In this document: positions 25,220-33,747 of the stretch, piece by piece | How the letters are laid out: each line of letters begins with the position of its first letter | Position numbering within the stretch: the stretch's first letter is position 1 | Assembly: GCF_003336745.1 (NCBI RefSeq) | Contig: NZ_QGMX01000001.1 | Coordinates: 304,794-368,793 of the forward strand | DNA length: 64,000 nucleotides | Direction of reading: 5' to 3' | Source of the DNA: Thermus caldifontis | GTDB lineage: Bacteria; Deinococcota; Deinococci; Deinococcales; Thermaceae | The notes under the pieces: model-generated | Databases searched by the model: none | What the model was told of the DNA's origin: nothing | What the model saw: only the letters and a program-made list of their open reading frames with translations | Translations under genes and position numbers: made by a program

Positions 25220-26883
25220 GATCCGACCGCATCAAGAAAGGCTTGCAGCAAGCCCCCGCCCGCTCCATGCTCCGGGCGGTGGGCGTGGGGGACGAGGACT
25301 TTTCCAGGCCCTTCGTGGGGGTGGTGAACACCTTCACCGATGGCATGCCCTGCAACTACCACCTCCGCCAGCTGGCCCTGGACGTGAAGGCGGGGCTTAA
25401 GGAGGCCGGGGTCTTCCCCTTTGAGTTCGGGGCCCCCGCCATCTCCGACGGCATCAGCATGGGCACCCCCGGGATGCGGGCCAGCCTGGTGAGCCGGGAG
25501 GTGATCGCCGACAGCGTGGAGCTGGTGGCCCAGGGTTACCTCTACGACGGGATGGTGGTCCTCTCCGCCTGCGACAAGACCATCCCCGGCGGGGCCATGG
25601 GGGTGATCCGCAGTGGGGTGCCCGGCATGGTCCTCTACGGGGGTACCATCGCCCCCGGGGAGTGGGGGGGAAGGAAGCTCACCATCGTCTCCGTGTTTGA
25701 AGCGGTGGGGCAGAGGGCTGCGGGAAAGATCACCGACGAGGAACTTTTGGAGATTGAGCGCCGGGCCATCCCCGGCCCCGGGGCCTGTGGCGGCCAGTAC
25801 ACCGCCAACACCATGGCCATGGCCCTCGAGGCCCTGGGCCTTTCCCCCGTGGGCTACAACGCCATCCCCGCCGTGCACCCGGAAAAGCCCAAGGCCACCC
25901 GGGAAGCGGGCCGCATCCTGGCCCGGGCCATAGAGCAGGACTGGAAACCCCAAGACTTCCTCACCCGAAGAAGCTTCCTCAACGCCATCGCCGCCGTGGC
26001 CGCCACGGGAGGAAGCACCAACGCCGTGCTCCACCTGCTGGCCATCGCCAAGGAGGCGGGGGTGGAGCTTTCCCTGGACGACTTTGATCAGGTTTCCCGC
26101 AAGACTCCGGTGATCGCCGATCTCCGCCCCTGGGGCACCTACACCGCCTGGGAACTCTACGAGGCCGGGGGCACCGCCTTGGTCTTTAAAAAGCTTCTGG
26201 AGGCGGGGCTTCTCTATGGGGAGGAAAGGACCCTCACCGGCCATACCCTGGCCGAGGAGGTGGAGCGGGCCTACCGGGAGGCGGAGGGGCAGAAGGTGGT
26301 CTTCCCGGTGGAAAAGGCCTTAAAACCACAAGGAGGCCTGGTGGTCCTTAGGGGCAACCTGGCCCCAAGAGGAGCGGTCTTGAAGCTGGCCGGCACCGAA
26401 CGCACCTACTTCGAGGGGCCGGCCCGGGTCTTTGACTCCGAGGAGGCCGCCATGGAAAAGGTCCTGGGCAAGGAGATTCGCCCCGGGGACGTGGTGGTGA
26501 TCCGTTACGTGGGGCCCAAGGGGGCTCCCGGCATGCCGGAGATGCTTTCCGTCACCAGCGCCATCGTGGGCGAAGGCCTGGGCCCCGAGGTGGCCCTCCT
26601 CACCGACGGCCGCTTCTCCGGGGGCACAAGGGGGCTGATGATCGGCCACGTGGCCCCCGAAGCCTTCGTGGGAGGGCCCATCGCCCTGTTGGAGGAAGGG
26701 GACCGGGTGCGGATCGACGTGGAGAGGCGCCTCCTGGAAGTGCTTCTACCCGATGAGGAGCTAAAGAAACGCCAGGAGCGCTGGCAACCCCGGCCGCCCG
26801 CCTTCACCCACGGGGTTTTCGCCCGCTATGCCGCCCTGGTGCGGCAGGCGGATGAGGGGGCGGTCCTGGAAGACCCCCTTTAA
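25216..26883 (+). CDS. ilvD: Dihydroxy-acid dehydratase
   Basis: 555 residues. Fe-S cysteine motifs CDKTIPGG and GACGGQYTANTM; TDGRFSGGTRG and GHVAPEA near the C-terminus; ATGGSTNAVLHL. It dehydrates 2,3-dihydroxy acids to the keto acids of Val/Ile/Leu. ATG 25216 with GGAGGGACGC upstream is preferred to an in-frame codon at 25204. Last gene of the leu-ilv transcription unit. Its stop overlaps the stop of the convergent cytochrome gene by 4 bases. Confidence 0.96.
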   Translation: MRSDRIKKGLQQAPARSMLRAVGVGDEDFSRPFVGVVNTFTDGMPCNYHLRQLALDVKAGLKEAGVFPFEFGAPAISDGISMGTPGMRASLVSREVIADSVELVAQGYLYDGMVVLSACDKTIPGGAMGVIRSGVPGMVLYGGTIAPGEWGGRKLTIVSVFEAVGQRAAGKITDEELLEIERRAIPGPGACGGQYTANTMAMALEALGLSPVGYNAIPAVHPEKPKATREAGRILARAIEQDWKPQDFLTRRSFLNAIAAVAATGGSTNAVLHLLAIAKEAGVELSLDDFDQVSRKTPVIADLRPWGTYTAWELYEAGGTALVFKKLLEAGLLYGEERTLTGHTLAEEVERAYREAEGQKVVFPVEKALKPQGGLVVLRGNLAPRGAVLKLAGTERTYFEGPARVFDSEEAAMEKVLGKEIRPGDVVVIRYVGPKGAPGMPEMLSVTSAIVGEGLGPEVALLTDGRFSGGTRGLMIGHVAPEAFVGGPIALLEEGDRVRIDVERRLLEVLLPDEELKKRQERWQPRPPAFTHGVFARYAALVRQADEGAVLEDPL

Positions 26884-27260
26884 GGGCGCTTCACCTTGTC
26901 GGGAGTGAGGTTTAGGCCCCGCTCCCGGCGGATCTCCTCCGCCGTAAAGGCCTCCCCCTTGGCCTGGAGAAGGGCCCTTAGGTGGTTCAAAAGGGCGGCC
27001 AGCTCCTCATCCTTGAGCTGGGCGAAGCCGGGCATAAGCCCCGCCTCCCCCTTTTTGCCGTAGAGGACCACCAGCACCAGGTACCGCCTGCCCTCGGGGG
27101 TGGCGAAGAGGGGGGCTGCCCCTAGTAGCCCCGGATACGACCGTGTCCCCTGGGCCTTGTCCCCGTGGCAGACGGCGCAGGTTTTGGCCCATAGCCCTTC
27201 CACTCCTTGGGCCCAGGCCAGGCCCTGGCCCAAAAGGAGAAGAAGGAGAAGTTTCCTCAT
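26880..27260 (-). CDS. Cytochrome c family protein (exported, single heme)
   Basis: 126 residues. A Sec signal peptide (MRKLLLLLLLGQGLAWA) is followed by one heme-binding motif CAVCH in LWAKTCAVCHGDKAQG. A distal Met ligand is likely in GLMPGFAQLKDEELAALLNHLR. Class I-like, probably periplasmic electron carrier. TATACT (27267-27272) is 6 bases before ATG, a leaderless promoter, so it is independent of potABCD upstream. Redox partner unknown. Confidence 0.88.
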   Translation of the reverse strand: MRKLLLLLLLGQGLAWAQGVEGLWAKTCAVCHGDKAQGTRSYPGLLGAAPLFATPEGRRYLVLVVLYGKKGEAGLMPGFAQLKDEELAALLNHLRALLQAKGEAFTAEEIRRERGLNLTPDKVKRP

Positions 27261-27295
27261 GAGGGCAGTATAGCCCACGGGAAGACGAACCGTCT

Positions 27296-28354
27296 TTAGC
27301 GAGCCTTCACCTCGGTCCAGACCCGGTCGTAGAGGGCGATGTCGGGGCCTAGGTCCTTGAGGTATTCCAGCTTGGCCCGCACCTCCTCCGGAGGAAACAC
27401 CGTGGGGTCCTGGCGCATGGCCTCGGGAAGAAGGGGTAGGGCCTTGGCCACGGGGGTGGCGTAGTGGGTGTACGCCGCCAAGGCCGCGGCGTTTTCCGGT
27501 TCCAGCAAAAAGTTGAGGAAGCGGTAGGCCAGATCCTGGCTGGGCCCCCGCTTGAGGACCACCAGGGCATCGGTCCAAAGGGTGCCCCCCTCCTTGGGGA
27601 TGGCGTAGCGGAGCCTTTCGTCCTCCTGCCTGGCCTGGAGGACATCCCCGGAATAGGCAAGGGCCACCGCCGCATCCCCGCCCAGGATGCGGTTTAGGGC
27701 CTCCACCCCTCCAGCGAAGCCCACGGAGCGGCCCTTGGCCTCGAGGAGAAGCCCCTTGGCCTTCTCGAGGGCCTCGGGGTCCGTGGTGTTCACCGAGTAA
27801 CCCAGGTACTTCAAGGCCGCCCCGATGGTCTCCCGCATCTCGTCCAAAAGGAGGAAGGGCCCCACCTGCTTGCCCGGGTCAAAGAAGACGGCATAGGAAT
27901 CCACAGGGCCCTTTACCCGATCCTCCCGGTAGGCTAGGCCCGTGGTGCCCCAAAGGTAGGGCACGGAGTACTGCAGGCCGGGGTCGTAGGGGGGGTCCAG
28001 GAAAAAGGGGTCCAGGTTGGCCAGGTTCTTCAACCGTTCCTTCTCCAGGGGGGCGATGAGGCCCTCCCGGGCCATCTGGAGCACGTAGTAGTCGGGGGCC
28101 ACCACCAAGGAGAACTCCCGGTCCGCCCCCGCCTTCAGCTTGGCCAGCATGGCCTCGGGGGACTCAAAGGTGTCCAGGACCACCTTAGCCCCGGTTTCCG
28201 CCTCAAACTTCTTGATGAGGTCCTCCGGGATGTAGTCGGCCCAGTTCAGGAAGTACAGGGTCTCCCCCGCCCCGGTAGCCGGCCTCGGCCTGAGGAGAAA
28301 GACGCCCAAACCCACCAAAAGGAGCGCCAGCAAAAGGATGCCCAAGCGCTTCAT
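27296..28354 (-). CDS. potD: Polyamine ABC transporter substrate-binding protein
   Basis: 352 residues. N-terminal signal anchor (LGILLLALLLVGLGVFLL). PotD/PotF signatures: LYFLNWADYIPEDLIKKFE, FSLVVAPDYYV, VPYLWGTTGLAY, AYSGDVLQA, FLLEPENAAA. Binds spermidine/putrescine-like amines outside the membrane and delivers them to PotBC. Polyamines matter in thermophiles, which use long and branched forms, so the real ligand may be one of these. Last gene of the potABCD operon; starts inside the potC stop. Confidence 0.92.
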   Translation of the reverse strand: MKRLGILLLALLLVGLGVFLLRPRPATGAGETLYFLNWADYIPEDLIKKFEAETGAKVVLDTFESPEAMLAKLKAGADREFSLVVAPDYYVLQMAREGLIAPLEKERLKNLANLDPFFLDPPYDPGLQYSVPYLWGTTGLAYREDRVKGPVDSYAVFFDPGKQVGPFLLLDEMRETIGAALKYLGYSVNTTDPEALEKAKGLLLEAKGRSVGFAGGVEALNRILGGDAAVALAYSGDVLQARQEDERLRYAIPKEGGTLWTDALVVLKRGPSQDLAYRFLNFLLEPENAAALAAYTHYATPVAKALPLLPEAMRQDPTVFPPEEVRAKLEYLKDLGPDIALYDRVWTEVKAR

Positions 28355-29130
28355 ACCCTCCTCCGGCCTAAAGCATACCCCAAGGCCAGGAAGAAGGCGC
28401 TAAGGCCGAGGATCAGGGTGGATAGGGCGTGGACCTTGGGGCTTACCCCCAGCTTGACGCTGGAATAGATGTAAAGGGGCAGGGTGGTGGCCCCGGGCCC
28501 GGCGGTGAAGAAGGTGACCACAAAGTCGTCCAGGGAGAGGGTAAGGGCCAGAAGGGCCCCCGCCGCCACCCCCGGCCAGGCCAGGGGTAGGGTCACGTGC
28601 CAAAAGGTCTGCCACCCTCGAGCACCCAGGTCGCGGGCCGCCTCCTCCAAGGCGGGGTCCAGGAGGAGGAGGCGGGAGCGGACCACCAGGGTCACGAAGG
28701 CCACCTGGAAGGTGATGTGGCCCAGGATCACCGTAAGCAGGGAAAGCCGGGGAAAGCCCAAAACCTCCCGGGCCAGGGCGAAGAGGAGGAGGAGGGATAC
28801 CCCCATGACCACGTCGGGCACCACCACGGGAATATAGAGGAGGTAGGAAAGGAAGCCCTTGCCGGGAAACCGGTAGCGGACGAGGCCCACCGCCAAAAGC
28901 GTCCCCAAAAGGGTGGCCACCAGGGTGGACACGAAGGCCACCGTGAGGGTGTTCAGGAAGTATTCCAGGACCCTCGGGTCCTGGAAAAGGGCCCGGTACC
29001 AATCCAGGGTGAAGCCGGTGAAGCGCACCCCCCGGCGGCTTTGGTTGAAGGAAAGGGCCACGATCACCAACATGGGCAGGTAGAGGAAGAGGTAGACGAG
29101 AAGGGCGTGAAAGGATAAAAGCCGCTTCAT
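28351..29130 (-). CDS. potC: Polyamine ABC transporter permease
   Basis: 259 residues, six hydrophobic segments. EAA loop EEAARDLGARGWQTFWHVTLPLAWPGVAAG contacts the ATPase. The N-terminus LVYLFLYLPMLVIVALSFNQSR is typical of PotC. Overlaps potB and potD by 4 bases each. Confidence 0.92.
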   Translation of the reverse strand: MKRLLSFHALLVYLFLYLPMLVIVALSFNQSRRGVRFTGFTLDWYRALFQDPRVLEYFLNTLTVAFVSTLVATLLGTLLAVGLVRYRFPGKGFLSYLLYIPVVVPDVVMGVSLLLLFALAREVLGFPRLSLLTVILGHITFQVAFVTLVVRSRLLLLDPALEEAARDLGARGWQTFWHVTLPLAWPGVAAGALLALTLSLDDFVVTFFTAGPGATTLPLYIYSSVKLGVSPKVHALSTLILGLSAFFLALGYALGRRRV

Positions 29131-29987
29131 ACCAGGTCCTTTAGCCCCCTTTCCCCCTGGATGCGGGCGTAAATAAACAGGGAAAGGAGGACGAAGCCCA
29201 TGAGGAAGACGCTCAAGGCCGCCCCGAAGGCCCAGTCCCGGGTAAGGCCAAACTGCTGCTGGATGAGGTTGCCGATCAAGACCACCCTGCCTGCCCCCAG
29301 GAGGTCCGCCACCACGAAGGTGCCCATGGCGGGGATGAAGACCAAGACACTTCCCGCAAAAAGCCCAGGGTAGGTCTGGGGTAAGACCGCATGCAAAAAG
29401 GCCCTCAAAGGCCTGGCCCCCAGGTCGTAGGCCGCCTCCAATAGCTGCCAGTCTAAGCGCTCCACGCTGGCGTAGACGGGAAGGACAAAAAAGGGCAGAA
29501 AGGTATATACCGTGGCCAGAAGGACCGCATAAAAGGAGGGGTAGAAGGTAAAAGGCCCCAGGCCAAAGGCCCCCAATAAGGCGTTCACCAGGCCTTCCCG
29601 CTGCAAGAGGACCAGCCAGGCATACACCCGGATCAAGAAGTTGGTCAAAAAGGGCAAAAGTAGCAGGAAAAGAAGGAGGTCCCGCCGGGGATGGCGGGCG
29701 ATGTAGAAGGCCAGGGGATAGCCCATGAGGGCAGAAAGGAGGGTGGCCAAAACGCCCAGCAAAAGGCTTTGGGCAAAGGCTTCCAGGTAGACGGGCTTAA
29801 GGAGCTTGGCATAGTTGTGGACGCCCCAGGGCCCGCTGAGTTCCCCATAGGGTCCGCGGGTGAGGAAGGAGGCCACGAGAACCAAAAGGGTGGGGATGAG
29901 GACAAAGACCCCTAGCCAAAGCCCCCCAGGGCCCACCGTCACCAGGACCCGGAAAAGCCGCCGCCAGGGGGTAGCCGCCTCATTCAT
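29127..29987 (-). CDS. potB: Polyamine ABC transporter permease
   Basis: 286 residues from ATG 29987, which overlaps the potA stop by 8 bases (ATGAATGA). Six membrane segments. EAA loop LLEAAYDLGARPLRAFLHAVLPQTYPGL; VLFIPAMG-like segment (LVFIPAMGTFVVADLLGAG) typical of PotB. Upstream in-frame codons lie within potA and are not needed. Confidence 0.92.
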   Translation of the reverse strand: MNEAATPWRRLFRVLVTVGPGGLWLGVFVLIPTLLVLVASFLTRGPYGELSGPWGVHNYAKLLKPVYLEAFAQSLLLGVLATLLSALMGYPLAFYIARHPRRDLLLFLLLLPFLTNFLIRVYAWLVLLQREGLVNALLGAFGLGPFTFYPSFYAVLLATVYTFLPFFVLPVYASVERLDWQLLEAAYDLGARPLRAFLHAVLPQTYPGLFAGSVLVFIPAMGTFVVADLLGAGRVVLIGNLIQQQFGLTRDWAFGAALSVFLMGFVLLSLFIYARIQGERGLKDLV

Positions 29988-31050
29988 GGAGCACCACCAG
30001 GTTCTCCGGGGGAAGGTAGCAAAGAACCTCCTCCCCATAGGAAAACTCCTCCGCCCCTGGCTCCTGAAGGTCCTGGTTGAGGGTGTAGGCCAGAAGCCTC
30101 ACCTCCCCTGAGCGCAGGTAGTACTGGTTTTCCGCCCCCGTGTAGACGATCTCCTCCACCCTGGCCCGCACCAGGTTGTCCCGGGCAGGGGCCCCGTTCC
30201 CCATGGGGTAAAGGCGGATCTTCTCGGGCCGGATCACCAAGAGGGCCTCCCGCACCAGGGGCTCCTTCAGGCGCAAGGGACCCAGAGGGGTTTCCGCCCC
30301 CAGGGGATGGGGCCTTGCGGGAAGGAAGTTGGAACGGCCCAGGAAATCCGCCACGAAGCGGTTTTTGGGCCTTTCATAGACCTCGTCGGGCAAGCCCACC
30401 TGCTCAATCCTTCCCGAGCGCATCACGGCAATGCGGTCGGACATGACCAAGGCCTCCTCCTGATCGTGGGTGACGAAGATGAAGGTGGTGCCGAGCCTTC
30501 GCTGAAGCTGCATGAGCTCCACCCGGAGCTCCTGGCGGAGCTTTAGGTCCAAGGCGGAAAGGGGCTCGTCCAGAAGGAGCACCTGGGGTTCCAGCACCAG
30601 GGCCCGGGCCAGGGCCACCCGTTGCCTCTGCCCCCCGGATAACTCCCTTGGGTAGCGCCTTTCCAGGCCCACAAGGTCCACCAGCTCCAAGGCCCAGGCC
30701 ACCTTCCTGCGGACCTCCCCCGGGGAAAGCCCCTTCATGCGGAGGCCAAAGGCCACATTCCCCTCCACGGTCATGTGGGGAAAGAGGGCGTAGTTCTGGA
30801 AGACGGTGTTCACGGGCCGGTCGTAGGGGGGAACCCGGGAGACGTCCCGGCCTGCGATCTCTATGCGGCCCGCATCCGGGGTATCAAACCCGGCGAGAAG
30901 CCGCAACAGGGTGGTCTTCCCGCAACCCGAGGGCCCCAGGAGGCTAAAGAACTCGCCCTTTTGCACCTCGAGGTCCACGCCATCCAGGGCCACCACCTCG
31001 CCAAAACGCTTGCTTACCCCCACAAGGCGGACCAGCGCTTCCCCGGCCAC
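29980..31050 (-). CDS. potA: Polyamine ABC transporter ATPase
   Basis: 356 residues. Walker A GPSGCGKTT, Q-loop NTVFQNYALFPHMT, signature LSGGQRQR, Walker B VLLLDEPLSALD, H-loop FVTHDQ. A C-terminal TOBE regulatory domain follows (VIRPEKIRLYP). GTG 31050 is chosen because TAAACT (31058-31063) ends 7 bases upstream, with TTGTGC (31081-31086) at a 17-base spacing. The promoter and leaderless start define the 5' end of potABCD. Confidence 0.94.
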   Translation of the reverse strand: MAGEALVRLVGVSKRFGEVVALDGVDLEVQKGEFFSLLGPSGCGKTTLLRLLAGFDTPDAGRIEIAGRDVSRVPPYDRPVNTVFQNYALFPHMTVEGNVAFGLRMKGLSPGEVRRKVAWALELVDLVGLERRYPRELSGGQRQRVALARALVLEPQVLLLDEPLSALDLKLRQELRVELMQLQRRLGTTFIFVTHDQEEALVMSDRIAVMRSGRIEQVGLPDEVYERPKNRFVADFLGRSNFLPARPHPLGAETPLGPLRLKEPLVREALLVIRPEKIRLYPMGNGAPARDNLVRARVEEIVYTGAENQYYLRSGEVRLLAYTLNQDLQEPGAEEFSYGEEVLCYLPPENLVVLHE

Positions 31051-31057
31051 GGGGCCT

Positions 31058-31086
31058 AGTTTAGGGTGCCAGGGTCCAGGGCACAA
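31058..31086 (-). promoter_or_regulatory. Promoter of potABCD
   Basis: Minus strand TTGTGC (31086-31081), 17 bases, TAAACT (31063-31058), 7 bases to GTG 31050: leaderless. It sits between the rodA stop and potA. Confidence 0.65.
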
Positions 31087-31089
31087 CCC

Positions 31090-32169
31090 TCATGGGGTTG
31101 CCCGGTCCCGGTGCACGAGAAGCACCAGGCCCAAGGAGAGGAGGGTGGCCATGAGGCTGGATCCTCCGTAGGAGAAAAGGGGCAGGGTAAGGCCCGTTAC
31201 CGGCATCACCCCCAAGGCCACCCCCAGGTTCACCAGCACCTGGAAGCCCAGCATCCCCCCTACCCCGGCGACAAAGAGGCGGTCGGATAGGCGGGGGCAC
31301 TCCAGGGCCACACCCAGGATACGCAGGAGAAGAAGCCCATAAAGGGCCAGTAAGGCTGCCACCCCCACAAACCCCCACTCCTCGGCCCACACGGCGAAGA
31401 CGAAGTCCGTGTGGCGAAAGGGAACAAAGCCCAGCTGGGTCTGGGTACCTTGGCCATACCCCTTGCCGAAAAGCCCTCCCGAGCCGATGGCGATGGTGGA
31501 CTGGATCACCTGAAAGCCCTGGCCCAGGGGGTCCCGGTAGGGATCCAAAACGATGAGGACCCGCTCCCGCTGGTAGGGCTTGAGGTTGGGCCAGACCACG
31601 GTGGGCACCAGGAGAACCAGGGCGAGAAAGCCCACCAAGATGTGCTTCCAGGGCAGCCCCCGCACGAAGAGCACGGCGAAGGCGCCAAAAAGGACCACCA
31701 GGCTACCCCCCAGGTCCGGCTGCAGGAGGAGGAGGGCCAGCACCGGAGCCGTCAACAGGCCCGGCAGGAGGTAGTCCCACACCCGGCGCACCTCCCGGGA
31801 CTCCAGAAGCCGGGCCAAGGCCAGGATCAGGCCCAGCTTGGCCAGCTCCAGGGGCTGGAACTGCAAGGGGCCCAGGACAAACCAGGCCTTGGCCCCGTTG
31901 ATCTCCCGGCCGAAGGCCAAGACGGCCACCAGGAGGAAGAGGGAAAGGGCGTAAAGGGGGTAGGCCAGGGCGAAGATGCTGCGGCGGGAGAGGAACTGCA
32001 CCCCCACCGCCAGGAGGAGACCCAGGCCCAAGGCCACAAGCTGACGGCTTACGAGGCTAGGGTCGGGAGCGGCGCTTCGCAGGTTGAAAAGCCCCAAAAC
32101 CGCGAGGGTTACGGCCAGGAGGATCAGGCCCCAGTCGTAGGCCAGAAGGTTCGGGCGCCGGAGCACCAT
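31090..32169 (-). CDS. rodA: Rod-shape SEDS glycosyltransferase RodA
   Basis: 359 residues with about ten membrane helices. SEDS motifs: FGREINGAKAWFVLGPLQFQPLELAKLG, LLQPDLGGSLV, KPYQRERVLIVLDPYRDPLGQGFQVIQS with the essential Asp region, and the C-terminal GLTLPLFSYGGSS. Polymerises lipid II for cell elongation with a partner PBP2. Follows minE by 7 bases, so division-site selection and elongation genes share a transcript. Confidence 0.93.
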   Translation of the reverse strand: MVLRRPNLLAYDWGLILLAVTLAVLGLFNLRSAAPDPSLVSRQLVALGLGLLLAVGVQFLSRRSIFALAYPLYALSLFLLVAVLAFGREINGAKAWFVLGPLQFQPLELAKLGLILALARLLESREVRRVWDYLLPGLLTAPVLALLLLQPDLGGSLVVLFGAFAVLFVRGLPWKHILVGFLALVLLVPTVVWPNLKPYQRERVLIVLDPYRDPLGQGFQVIQSTIAIGSGGLFGKGYGQGTQTQLGFVPFRHTDFVFAVWAEEWGFVGVAALLALYGLLLLRILGVALECPRLSDRLFVAGVGGMLGFQVLVNLGVALGVMPVTGLTLPLFSYGGSSLMATLLSLGLVLLVHRDRATP

Positions 32170-32175
32170 GGGCCT

Positions 32176-32394
32176 TTACCGTAGGGGAATATCGGCGATC
32201 AGGACCATCTTCTCCCCCCGCTCCTCCAGGGCCACGTTCACCTCCTCTTGCGCGGGGAAGTAGCGGCGAAGCACCTCCAAAAGGTCCCGCTTCAGGTTCT
32301 CCACCAGGCCCGGGGAAAGCTTCGCCCGGTCGTAGGCCAGGACCAGCTTGAGCCGCTCCTTGGCCTTCTCCTTGCTCCGCCTGCGCCACCACAT
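32176..32394 (-). CDS. minE: Cell division topological specificity factor MinE
   Basis: 72 residues. N-terminal anti-MinCD/membrane helix followed by AKERLKLVLAYDRAKLSP, the MinD-contact segment. The dimerisation part ends with VNVALEERGEKMVLIADIPL. The ATG overlaps the minD stop. Stimulates MinD ATPase to drive pole-to-pole oscillation. Confidence 0.93.
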   Translation of the reverse strand: MWWRRRSKEKAKERLKLVLAYDRAKLSPGLVENLKRDLLEVLRRYFPAQEEVNVALEERGEKMVLIADIPLR

Positions 32395-33197
32395 CAGCGA
32401 CCTCCGAAGAGCCGGCGGATCACCGACAACAGCCCCTGGCTATCCTCCAGGTTGCGGAAGGGAACCTCCTCGCCCCGGATGCGGCGGGCGGTGTCCATGT
32501 AAGCCACGGCGGCGGGGCTTGTCCCCTTGAGGACCAAAGGCTCCCCCTGGTTGGTGGAGACGAGGACCTGCTCGTCCTCGGGGATGATGCCAATGGGCTT
32601 AAGGCCAAGGATCTCCACCACGTCCTCCACGGAAAGCATATCCCCCCGGGCCACCATCTTGGGCCTCAGACGGTTGATGATGAGGAAGTTTTCCCGAACT
32701 TCCCGGGCTTCCAGGAGGCCGATGATGCGGTCGGCGTCCCGCACGCTACTGACCTCGGGGTTCACCACCACCAAGGCCCCTTCCGCCGGGGTGGCGGCGG
32801 TCTGGAAACCCTTTTCGATGCCGGCGGGGGAGTCGATGAGCACACGGTCAAAGCCCTCCTCCTGGAGGAGGTGCTGGATAAGCTCCTTGAAGCGAACTGG
32901 GTCCAGGGACTCCTTATCCTTGGTCTGGGAGGCGGGGAGGAGGAAGAGGTTTTCTATGCGCTTGTCCCGGATCAGGGCCTGGCGCACCTTGGCCCGCCCC
33001 TCCAGAACGTCGATCAGGTCAAAGACCACCCGGCCCTCGAGGCCCATGACCACATCCAGGTTCCTGAGGCCCACATCCACATCCACCACCGCCACCTTCT
33101 CCCCCAGTTTGGCCAAGGCCGCCCCCAGGTTGGCGGTGGTGGTGGTCTTCCCCACGCCGCCCTTGCCCGAAGTCACCACAATGGCTTTCGCTTTCAC
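32394..33197 (-). CDS. minD: Septum site-determining ATPase MinD
   Basis: 267 residues. Deviant Walker A VTSGKGGVGKTTTTANLG, VVDVDVGLRNLD, Walker B DRVLIDSPAGIEKGF. C-terminal amphipathic membrane-targeting helix QGLLSVIRRLFGGR. Overlaps the regulator gene upstream by 4 bases. No minC is seen in this window; its target may lie elsewhere. Confidence 0.96.
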   Translation of the reverse strand: MKAKAIVVTSGKGGVGKTTTTANLGAALAKLGEKVAVVDVDVGLRNLDVVMGLEGRVVFDLIDVLEGRAKVRQALIRDKRIENLFLLPASQTKDKESLDPVRFKELIQHLLQEEGFDRVLIDSPAGIEKGFQTAATPAEGALVVVNPEVSSVRDADRIIGLLEAREVRENFLIINRLRPKMVARGDMLSVEDVVEILGLKPIGIIPEDEQVLVSTNQGEPLVLKGTSPAAVAYMDTARRIRGEEVPFRNLEDSQGLLSVIRRLFGGR

Positions 33198-33502
33198 CTT
33201 TTGCCCTCCTGAACGACCTCCAATATCTCGTCCAATCCGCTTAGAAATTCCAAAACCCGCTTACCCCGCGGGGTCAGGACATATTCTACCCGGGGCGGCA
33301 CCTCCGCGTAGGCCTGCCGCTGGACGAACCCCAGGAGGTGGAGCTCCCGAAGCCGCTCCGCCAAGGTGCGGGGGGAAAGGCCCAGCAAGGTCCCCAGATC
33401 GGAGAAGCGGGAGGTGCCGCGGCTTAAGGCAAAGAGCACCTCGGGGGCTCCGCGCCGGGCCAGCACCTTAAGCACCTTCCGGGTGGTCTTGGAGAGGGCC
33501 AT
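33194..33502 (-). CDS. HxlR-type winged-helix transcriptional regulator
   Basis: 102 residues. Winged helix: VLFALSRGTSRFSDLGTLLGLSPRTLAERLRELHLLGFVQRQAYAEVPPRVEYVLTPRG in pieces, with the HxlR wing (P-x-R-V-E-Y-x-L-T-x-x-G). The usual metal/thiol-sensing cysteine of HxlR proteins is absent. TAGCAT (33509-33514) lies 6 bases before ATG 33502, so it heads the regulator-minD-minE-rodA unit. A regulator cotranscribed with minDE is notable, but its target is unknown. Confidence 0.8.
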   Translation of the reverse strand: MALSKTTRKVLKVLARRGAPEVLFALSRGTSRFSDLGTLLGLSPRTLAERLRELHLLGFVQRQAYAEVPPRVEYVLTPRGKRVLEFLSGLDEILEVVQEGKR

Positions 33503-33600
33503 GGCCCAATGCTAGCAAAAGAAGGCATAGCTATCCACAGGTAAAGCCTTGGCCCCCACCCCTGGGTCCTTGAACCCCCAAGGAGTAGGCTAAAAGGGGG

Positions 33601-33738
33601 ATGAGAGGGGAAACGAAACCCGACTGGAAGGACTTCCTGGCCCTGGTGCTGGCCACGTATAGCCTGCTCCTGCCGCCCCTTTTCCTGATCCTAGGGGCCC
33701 TTTTCCTCTTCCTTTTCCTGGTGCGGATTTTCCTGTAA
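33601..33738 (+). CDS. Small membrane protein, 45 aa
   Basis: Starts MRGETKPDWKDFLALVLATY, followed by a hydrophobic helix rich in Leu/Phe and ending VRIFL. AAAAGGGGG directly precedes ATG 33601 and TAGGCT lies 9 bases upstream of the start. One membrane segment. No family recognised. It precedes the mutase gene by 9 bases and may be cotranscribed. Confidence 0.6.
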   Translation: MRGETKPDWKDFLALVLATYSLLLPPLFLILGALFLFLFLVRIFL

Positions 33739-33747
33739 AACTAGGGC

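Noticed and set aside
25090..26244. Long open frame on the strand opposite ilvD (384 codons), and similar long antisense frames across leuC, bamA, acsA and tyrA
   Set aside because: They mirror the codon bias of the sense genes in GC-rich DNA, have Gly/Pro/His-rich low-complexity products and no recognisable domains.
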